In this document: one piece after another, positions 1 through 4,135 of the stretch | How the letters are laid out: every line of letters starts with the position of its first letter | How positions within the stretch are numbered: the first letter of the stretch is position 1 | From: Thermoproteota archaeon | GTDB lineage: Archaea > Thermoproteota > Methanomethylicia > Nezhaarchaeales > WYZ-LMO8 | DNA length: 5,185 nucleotides | Assembly (NCBI GenBank): GCA_011605835.1 | Contig: JAAOZJ010000095.1 | Span: 1 to 5,185, forward strand | Direction: 5' to 3' | Translations under genes and position numbers: made by a program | The notes under the pieces: model-generated | What the model was told of the DNA's origin: nothing | What the model saw: only the letters and a program-made list of their open reading frames with translations | Databases searched by the model: none

Positions 1-3
1 CCG

Positions 4-771
4 TCAAATGGGTGGCAGTAGCGCTTCTCCAGGCCTCACGGACTTGAGCATGCTAAGAAGCTCTTGCTGCGTGGGAGCCTTGGAGAGGGCCAGCGGGACG
101 CCCTCGTTTTTCGCTATTATGGCGGCTAGCTTGTCCACGGCTTTAGCTCCGTGGAGGACTATGAGGCCAGGCTTCAAGCTCCCTAGGCCCGCTTGCATCG
201 CCTTGAGCGCTACGAGGGGCGACCTCCCCGTGCTGACCCTCACGAATATCGCGGCCCTTTGAGATGTCGAGCCATACAGCTTCAAGTAGTCGCTCGAGGG
301 GACCTCCAAGACGAGCTTTATGCTGTCGACGACCGTGTAGCCGAGGAGTGGCTTGAACTCGGCCTCCTCGCCCACGACGAGCTCAGCCTTTATCTTCTCG
401 CAGAACTCCCCGACACTTATGGGCTCCACGAAGTCCCTTATGTCTATGATGGCCTCTCGTAGCGCCTCGGAGCCTGTGTAGAGCCTCTTCAAGGGCTCCG
501 TTATCCTCCCGCCCCTCTCCTCGTCTATCTTGATGAGGGCCGAGACCACCTTCCTCACAAAGCCTATCCCGGGGGACTTGCGCCTCCCGCTCTCGTAGTC
601 GGATATAACTGAGGGGGATATGTTCAGGTAATGGGCCAGCTCTGTCGTGGAAACCATGAACCTCTGGCGCCAGCTCCTTAAGGCTTGCCCGACGTCCTCC
701 GAGAACACTATCTCGCCAGCTATCCTGACCGCCAGCTCTCTCTGACTCGACGTTAGCCTGATGTTAGTCAT
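4..771 (-). CDS. XRE-family helix-turn-helix transcriptional regulator, archaeal type
   Basis: Complete 255-residue protein. Seen: an N-terminal region with a Cro/C1-type helix-turn-helix at about residues 27-80, including TELAHYLNISPSVISDYESG, the classic pattern of a recognition helix followed by the E-x-G turn. A second domain of about 140 residues (roughly 110-250) has alternating hydrophobic strands and a segment LIVLHG around residue 205, and no membrane segment. Known: archaea carry conserved stand-alone regulators of this build (COG1709-like, from memory); the C-terminal domain may sense a ligand or drive dimerisation, but its ligand is not known to me. The ATG at 769-771 is preferred because GGTG lies seven bases upstream on the minus strand. 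The gene diverges from the methyltransferase gene across a 69-base gap, so it may control itself and that neighbour (inference). The DNA-binding role is fairly secure; the target genes are unknown. Confidence 0.85.
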   Translation of the reverse strand: MTNIRLTSSQRELAVRIAGEIVFSEDVGQALRSWRQRFMVSTTELAHYLNISPSVISDYESGRRKSPGIGFVRKVVSALIKIDEERGGRITEPLKRLYTGSEALREAIIDIRDFVEPISVGEFCEKIKAELVVGEEAEFKPLLGYTVVDSIKLVLEVPSSDYLKLYGSTSQRAAIFVRVSTGRSPLVALKAMQAGLGSLKPGLIVLHGAKAVDKLAAIIAKNEGVPLALSKAPTQQELLSMLKSVRPGEALLPPI

Positions 772-840
772 CGCCGAGCACCGAAATGCTTACTACGATC
801 ACGTTTTTAGCTCTTCTCACTTACAAAAGATTGGAACTCG
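772..840. promoter_or_regulatory. divergent promoter region between the HTH regulator and the Trm9-like gene
   Basis: These 69 bases must hold the start signals of both divergent genes. A/T-rich candidates are GTTTTTAG at 803-810 (CTAAAAAC on the other strand) and CTTACAAAAG at 820-829. The first lies about 35 bases before each start codon and could serve as a TATA-like element in either direction with short leaders. On the minus strand GGTG (779-782) is a good Shine-Dalgarno match for the regulator. The plus-strand gene has only a weak GGAA at 833-836. Neither TATA candidate is a strong consensus, so exact assignment is uncertain. Confidence 0.4.
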
Positions 841-1560
841 ATGGACGGGGTCGAGAAGAGGGCGCGAGAGCACGTCAAGAGGGTCGTAGAGACCTACGAG
901 GCGATAGCCGAAGGCTTCTCCAGCACGAGGAGGTCCCCTTGGACCGATGTGCTCCGACTTCTAAGCGACGTGTCGGGCAAGTCAGTCTTGGACGTGGGAT
1001 GCGGAAACGGAAGGCACACGGTAGAGTTGGCGAGAAGGACGTCCTTGGTCGTGGGGATGGACTTGTCGAAGAGGCTCGTCAAGATGGCCGAGGGCAGAGT
1101 GAGGAAGTCGGGGCTTGCTCACAGGGCTATGCTCGTTGTGGGCGATGCCCTCTTCTTGCCATTTAGGCGGGCGAGCTTCGACATCGTGACGTGTATAGCG
1201 GTCCTCCACCACATACCCACAGAGGGGCTGAGGCGTAGGGCCGTAAGCGAGATGGTGAGGGCCTTGAGAAGCGGCGGGCTGTGCATGATAACGACTTGGT
1301 ACAGATGGCAGAAGAGGTTGTTGCTCGCTTTGGTGAAGGGCATGTTCATGAGGTTGACGCGTTCGACGTTCGAATTCGGCGACGTGTATGTGCCGTGGAG
1401 GTCAAGGGACAAGGTCTACAAGAGGTTCTACCATCTCTTCACTTTAAGGGAGCTGAGGAACTTGCTAAGCGCCGAGGGTCTCGAGATCAAGGAGCTGAGA
1501 CTCATGACCATTGGCCGAAGGAAGTGGATGAACGTCGTGGCCACGGCCATCAAGCGTTAA
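841..1560 (+). CDS. Trm9/ALKBH8-like SAM-dependent tRNA methyltransferase
   Basis: 239-residue soluble class I methyltransferase. Seen: the SAM-binding motif LDVGCGNG at residues 49-56, the acidic end of strand 2 in GMDLS (72-76), GDALFLPF (101-108), and FDIVTCIAVLHHI (113-125). Three further stretches resemble the Trm9 family: FSSTRRSPW (26-34), DVYVPW (181-186) and RFYHLF (195-200). Known: yeast Trm9 and the ALKBH8 methyltransferase domain methylate the carboxyl group of 5-carboxymethyluridine at the tRNA wobble position, and Trm9 works with the small partner Trm112. Inferred: a wobble-uridine carboxymethyl methyltransferase in this archaeon; the exact substrate cannot be proven from sequence. 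The N-terminus fits the family, which supports ATG 841; the upstream GGAA is only a weak ribosome site, so a near-leaderless transcript is possible. The next gene follows after 39 bases and may be co-transcribed. Confidence 0.8.
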   Translation: MDGVEKRAREHVKRVVETYEAIAEGFSSTRRSPWTDVLRLLSDVSGKSVLDVGCGNGRHTVELARRTSLVVGMDLSKRLVKMAEGRVRKSGLAHRAMLVVGDALFLPFRRASFDIVTCIAVLHHIPTEGLRRRAVSEMVRALRSGGLCMITTWYRWQKRLLLALVKGMFMRLTRSTFEFGDVYVPWRSRDKVYKRFYHLFTLRELRNLLSAEGLEIKELRLMTIGRRKWMNVVATAIKR

Positions 1561-1599
1561 CGCTAATAGGCCCCTTCACCCTTTCATTCACGGAAGAGT

Positions 1600-2247
1600 A
1601 TGCCCATAACGATAAAGTGGCATGGACACGCTTGCTTCGAGATCAAAGATGGCGTGACCATAGTGACCGATCCCCACGACGGCAGATCCATCGGGCTGAA
1701 GCCGCCGTCCGCCAAAGCTGACATCGTCTTGATATCTCACAAGCACTTCGACCACGCCGATGGGCTTCTCTACGTCAAGAAGGACGGCACCGTTGTAATA
1801 GACAAGCCGGGGAGCTACGAAGTCAGGGGCGTGAAGATTACCGGAGTGCCGACGTACCACGATGAGTCTCGAGGAGCAAAACGAGGACCGAACACCGTCT
1901 ACCTCTTCGAGGTTGAGGGCGTGAGGTTCTGCCACCTAGGCGACCTGGGCCACGCGTTGAGCGAGGACCAGGCCCGCTCCCTCAGGCCCGTCGACGTCCT
2001 CATGGTACCCGTGGGCGGCACCTTCACGATCGACGCGAGACAGGCCGAGAAGGTGGTGGAGATGCTATCGCCGAGGCTGACGATACCAATGCACTTCAAG
2101 GTCCCTGGGCTCAACCTGCCGATAGCTGGGGTCGAGGCGTTCGTAGCTGGTAAGGGGAACGTTGAGCGCATACCCTCAAGCGTCTACAGCGTCTCGAAAG
2201 AAGCTCTACCAAGCCAGCCGAAGATAATAGTGTTAAGCCCTCCCTGA
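1600..2247 (+). CDS. metallo-beta-lactamase-fold metal-dependent hydrolase
   Basis: 215-residue soluble protein of the small MBL-fold hydrolase group (COG2220 / UlaG-like). Seen: WHGHACFEI near the N-terminus (7-15), typical of this group; the metal motif HKHFDH (47-52), giving the H-x-H-x-D-H ligands; a candidate histidine in TYHDE (His87); GDLGH (114-118) with the bridging aspartate at 115; and the last metal histidine in PMHFK (His165). All expected two-metal ligands appear present, so the enzyme should be active. Known: relatives hydrolyse lactones, phosphodiesters or other esters, and many archaeal members have no assigned substrate. ATG 1600 is supported by GGAAGAG at 1592-1598 and by the start falling directly at the first beta strand. 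It probably shares a transcript with the upstream methyltransferase, without any obvious functional link. Fold and metal binding are secure; the substrate is unknown. Confidence 0.85.
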   Translation: MPITIKWHGHACFEIKDGVTIVTDPHDGRSIGLKPPSAKADIVLISHKHFDHADGLLYVKKDGTVVIDKPGSYEVRGVKITGVPTYHDESRGAKRGPNTVYLFEVEGVRFCHLGDLGHALSEDQARSLRPVDVLMVPVGGTFTIDARQAEKVVEMLSPRLTIPMHFKVPGLNLPIAGVEAFVAGKGNVERIPSSVYSVSKEALPSQPKIIVLSPP

Positions 2248-2264
2248 CGCTTCGACCCATCAGG

Positions 2265-2282
2265 CCCCTCTTTCTCTTTTTC
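2265..2282 (+). terminator. pyrimidine/T-rich terminator after the MBL-fold gene
   Basis: A C- and T-rich run with two T-tracts (CTCTTTCTCTTTTTC) begins about 18 bases after the TGA of the hydrolase gene. Archaeal RNA polymerase commonly stops at such T-tracts on the non-template strand without needing a hairpin. It lies between two transcription units with a separate promoter downstream, which fits a terminator. The call is from base composition only. Confidence 0.5.
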
Positions 2283-2290
2283 AAACTCTG

Positions 2291-2337
2291 TGACCGAAGC
2301 GATCGAAGTGTAAGCGACCGTGTAGCGAACTCGGTCA
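2291..2337. repeat. 7-bp inverted repeat enclosing three AGCGA direct repeats upstream of the mtr promoter
   Basis: TGACCGA (2291-2297) and TCGGTCA (2331-2337) are perfect reverse complements separated by 33 bases. Between them AGCGA occurs three times (2298-2302, 2313-2317, 2324-2328), the first two inside longer related units, AAGCGATCG and AAGCGACCG, each followed by a TGT. The element ends 26 bases before the TATA-like box of the mtr operon. That is a plausible place for a regulator site (inference). A structured RNA or the stem of an upstream terminator are alternatives. Confidence 0.45.
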
Positions 2338-2363
2338 GGGAGGTCGAGGAAGGCTAGACTCAC

Positions 2364-2373
2364 TTTTTAAATA
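2364..2373 (+). promoter_or_regulatory. TATA-like box of the mtrBAFG operon
   Basis: TTTTTAAATA is the best archaeal TATA-box match in the intergenic region and stands out from its GC-rich surroundings. Archaeal TATA boxes are centred about 26-27 bases before the start site, which would put transcription initiation near 2394-2397. This leaves a leader of roughly 75 bases before the preferred TTG start of mtrB at 2470. It shows that the cluster has its own promoter rather than being read from the hydrolase gene. Confidence 0.65.
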
Positions 2374-2400
2374 CCTAAAAGCTAAGAGATAACGAATAGA

Positions 2401-2418
2401 CGCGTGGACGATCACGCG
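2401..2418 (+). promoter_or_regulatory. hairpin at the 5' end of the mtrB leader
   Basis: CGCGTG (2401-2406) pairs perfectly with CACGCG (2413-2418). An extra G-U pair (2407/2412) closes a four-base ACGA loop. This compact GC-rich RNA hairpin would sit within a few bases of the predicted transcript start. The in-frame GTG at 2404 is buried in its stem, which argues against that codon as the start. The role is unknown; it could stabilise the messenger or be part of a leader-based control element. Confidence 0.45.
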
Positions 2419-2454
2419 AGCTGTGTTAATTTAGCTAGCCTCTTTAAGAAGGGT

Positions 2455-2460
2455 GGAGGT
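2455..2460 (+). promoter_or_regulatory. consensus ribosome binding site that decides the mtrB start
   Basis: GGAGGT is a full match to the archaeal anti-Shine-Dalgarno sequence and lies nine bases before the TTG at 2470. The alternative in-frame GTG at 2404 has no such site. Part of this site (GGTCG, 2458-2462) can pair with CGACC (2474-2478) just after the start codon, so a weak five-bp stem could cover the site; whether it matters in vivo is unknown. Confidence 0.7.
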
Positions 2461-2469
2461 CGCGAGCGT

Positions 2470-2829
2470 TTGTCGACCATAATAATTTCACCCGACTTCA
2501 ACATAATACTCGATGCCGAAAACAAGGTAGTGGGCGAGGCAAGAAGTGACATAGCCGTTCTCGACATAGCGCCCCTCGAGAAGAAGGTATCCGAGCTCGA
2601 AGCTATGGTCGACGAGCTCCCGAATCTCCTCAAACCAGAAAGGGCTATAGCATTGGAACCGGGTCGTCAAGAAGAAAGGGCACTCTTGAGATGGCTCTTC
2701 CTCAAATACACGGCCATAGGCTTCCTCATAGGTCTAGCGCTCCTCTGCTTGGGCGCGTTGGTGTGCCATGTCCTCTCACGCTCTGAGGTCGTCAAAGCCT
2801 TGGCGAACATCTTCGGACCTTTAACGTAA
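2470..2829 (+). CDS. mtrB: tetrahydromethanopterin S-methyltransferase subunit B (MtrB)
   Basis: Small subunit of the Mtr complex, which transfers the methyl group from methyl-tetrahydromethanopterin to coenzyme M and pumps sodium ions. Seen from the TTG start: 119 residues, a short N-terminal strand segment IIISPDFNIILD as in known MtrB, an acidic/hydrophobic helical stretch (about 33-55), and one membrane helix at about 79-101. About 18 extra residues follow the helix, making the protein somewhat longer than the usual roughly 100. TTG 2470 is chosen because of the perfect GGAGGT nine bases upstream and because the family begins right at this strand. The GTG at 2404 would add 22 residues that do not resemble the family. 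It is the first gene of its operon, 15 bases before mtrA. In classical methanogens mtrE, D and C precede it; here they do not. Confidence 0.85.
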   Translation: MSTIIISPDFNIILDAENKVVGEARSDIAVLDIAPLEKKVSELEAMVDELPNLLKPERAIALEPGRQEERALLRWLFLKYTAIGFLIGLALLCLGALVCHVLSRSEVVKALANIFGPLT

Positions 2830-2844
2830 AGGAAGGCTGAAATG

Positions 2845-3603
2845 ATGTCGGTAGCTCAAAAGGGGAGGGTGAAGGTCGAGCCAGCACCTTCTTGGCCGAT
2901 GATTGCTGGAAGTTACGTTGTTGGCGATCCCAAGGGTTGCATAGCGATATGCACGCTAGCATCTGAGGACATATGCCAAGCTCTAGCAAAGCTACCTCAA
3001 GTGGCTATAGTAGGGCCCTGTAAGACCGAGAACGTAGGAGTAGAGAGGATAGTGCTCAACGTGGTGTCGAACCCCAACATCAGGTTCTTGCTGATATGCG
3101 GTGCTGAGGTGGTCGGGCATGTTCCTGGTGGAACGTTAAAGGCCCTGTATCAGAACGGCATAGACCCCTCGACTAAGAGGATAAGAGGCGCGCCTGGAGC
3201 GATACCTTACATAGAGCATCTGACGCTCGAAGCCGTCGAGCGATTTCGAAGACAAGTACGATGCGTGGACATGATCGGAGTGGAAGACGTGGACCAGATA
3301 AGGGCTAAGGTCGAAGAGCTAGCGGCTCAGGACCCAGGGGCTTACCCCGAACCCCCGCTCGTCACGGAGCTCGAAAGAAGAAGGGTTGAAGAAGCTGCGA
3401 TGCCCGTGCCGCCATTAACCCCCTCGATCCTGCCATCAATGACGGTCCTCTCAGCGTTGATTGATGATATAAGATTCGAGCTGCAACTCATAAAGAAGTC
3501 ACAGCTCAAGACCACTACGAGCGTTACGAAAGCGTGGGGGGTGATGACGGGCGTGGTGCTAGCGCTCTTCCTAGGCCTTTTGGCACTTATAGTCTTCCGC
3601 TAG
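2845..3603 (+). CDS. mtrA: tetrahydromethanopterin S-methyltransferase subunit A (MtrA), corrinoid carrier
   Basis: Corrinoid-carrying subunit: its cobamide accepts the methyl group from methyl-tetrahydromethanopterin (via MtrH) and gives it to coenzyme M. Seen, numbering from the first of two adjacent ATG codons (2842): the cytoplasmic domain at about 15-170 with YVVGDP (25-30), GPCKTEN (58-64), SNPNIRFLLICG (76-87), VGHVPGG with the expected cobalt-ligand His93, and GAIPYIE (119-125). A proline-rich linker (about 168-200) follows, then a helical stretch and one C-terminal membrane helix (about 232-252), so the protein is tail-anchored. Length is close to the usual roughly 240. The second ATG (2845) is preferred because GGAAGG (2831-2836) is then eight bases upstream; ATG 2842 is also possible. 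After the histidine it reads PGG where methanogen proteins I recall read TGQ, a change near the cofactor. It lies 15 bases after mtrB and 11 before mtrF. Confidence 0.95.
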   Translation: MSVAQKGRVKVEPAPSWPMIAGSYVVGDPKGCIAICTLASEDICQALAKLPQVAIVGPCKTENVGVERIVLNVVSNPNIRFLLICGAEVVGHVPGGTLKALYQNGIDPSTKRIRGAPGAIPYIEHLTLEAVERFRRQVRCVDMIGVEDVDQIRAKVEELAAQDPGAYPEPPLVTELERRRVEEAAMPVPPLTPSILPSMTVLSALIDDIRFELQLIKKSQLKTTTSVTKAWGVMTGVVLALFLGLLALIVFR

Positions 3604-3614
3604 GGGGGCGACAG

Positions 3615-3827
3615 GTGTCTAAGCTCAAGCTGAAAGAGATCCGCACGGCCGAAGTGGCTTATGTTGAGTCACGAATCAGCGACGTAAAGACGAAAATTGA
3701 GATCGTAGAGAAGAGGAGTAGATTTATGGCAGGCTTTTACGCGGGCTTCGTCAGAGGCTTTGTGATAGGGATGGCCCTATCTATTGCGATATTAGTGGTG
3801 ATTCTGATGGCTATGCCAATCCACTAA
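3615..3827 (+). CDS. mtrF: tetrahydromethanopterin S-methyltransferase subunit F (MtrF)
   Basis: Small membrane subunit of the Mtr stalk. Seen from GTG 3615: 70 residues, close to the usual size, with a charged amphipathic helix at about 10-37 (VESRISDVKTKIEIVEKR) followed by FMAGFYAGFVRGF and a single membrane helix at about 45-66. This layout matches MtrF: a soluble helix lying on the membrane, then one anchor. The GTG is chosen because a G-run (GGGGG, 3604-3608) lies six bases upstream, because it follows the mtrA stop by 11 bases, and because longer versions would read back into mtrA in another frame. Position between mtrA and mtrG is the classical order. Sequence identity is weak for so short a protein, so the call rests on position plus layout. 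Its layout resembles the C-terminal tail of MtrA. Confidence 0.8.
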   Translation: MSKLKLKEIRTAEVAYVESRISDVKTKIEIVEKRSRFMAGFYAGFVRGFVIGMALSIAILVVILMAMPIH

Positions 3828-3840
3828 ATTGGGTGGAATC

Positions 3841-4071
3841 ATGTCTACGAAGGGTCGAGAGGAAACGTGGGCCCCAATGGTCATAGTACCGCCGGAGATC
3901 TCCGAGCTCTATTCGAAAATCGACGAGATAGACAAGAAAATAGACTCCGTCCTCAGCGAGATCGCTCAAGAAGAGGGCCTGAAGTTGGGAAGCCACATAG
4001 GCTTCCTCTACGGCTTCCTGACGGGGTCGCTGATAACGTTGATACTAAAGTTCGTGCTCAAAGCCCTATAG
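3841..4071 (+). CDS. mtrG: tetrahydromethanopterin S-methyltransferase subunit G (MtrG)
   Basis: Small stalk subunit of the Mtr complex with one membrane anchor. Seen from ATG 3841: 76 residues, a proline-flanked segment APMVIVPPEI, a coiled-coil-like charged helix with IDEIDKKID (27-35), then the family hallmark EIAQ (40-43), GLKLG (46-50) and IGFLYGFLTG (53-62) leading into a membrane helix at about 52-72. This closely follows the known MtrG pattern of a helix, EIAQ, G-x-K-x-G and IG-x-LYG. The ATG is preferred over the upstream TTG at 3829 because GGGTGGA (3831-3837) is then correctly placed as the ribosome site. It is 13 bases after mtrF and is the last gene of the operon: the methyltransferase gene mtrH, which normally follows, is not here. 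Confidence 0.9.
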   Translation: MSTKGREETWAPMVIVPPEISELYSKIDEIDKKIDSVLSEIAQEEGLKLGSHIGFLYGFLTGSLITLILKFVLKAL

Positions 4072-4073
4072 CA

Positions 4074-4087
4074 AGCATTGCAATGCT
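4074..4087. repeat. 14-base perfect palindrome in the convergent gap after mtrG
   Basis: AGCATTGCAATGCT is exactly self-complementary and starts three bases after the mtrG stop codon. As RNA it could form a five-bp stem with a four-base loop. A pyrimidine-rich run follows on the plus strand (4091-4120). It may help end transcription of mtr or protect the 3' end of the messenger, or it may be a protein site. The gap to the stop codon of the facing gene is only 64 bases, so both genes must terminate here or overlap. Confidence 0.35.
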
Positions 4088-4135
4088 GGCGTCCCCTCTC
4101 GCCCATCTTCATTTCTCACTCAACGTCATACGACC

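Noticed and set aside
777..790. Small inverted repeat AGCA/TGCT before the HTH regulator start.
   Set aside because: Only four base pairs with a six-base loop; expected by chance.
1281..1721. Long open frame on the plus strand overlapping the methyltransferase and the hydrolase.
   Set aside because: It lies out of frame across two well-supported genes and its protein is rich in Arg, His and Glu without any family pattern: a shadow frame of GC-rich DNA.
2248..2469. Search for a tRNA, small RNA gene or CRISPR repeat in the longest gene-free stretch.
   Set aside because: No cloverleaf, no conserved tRNA arms and no regularly spaced repeats of CRISPR length; the stretch is explained by a terminator, a repeat element, a promoter and a leader.
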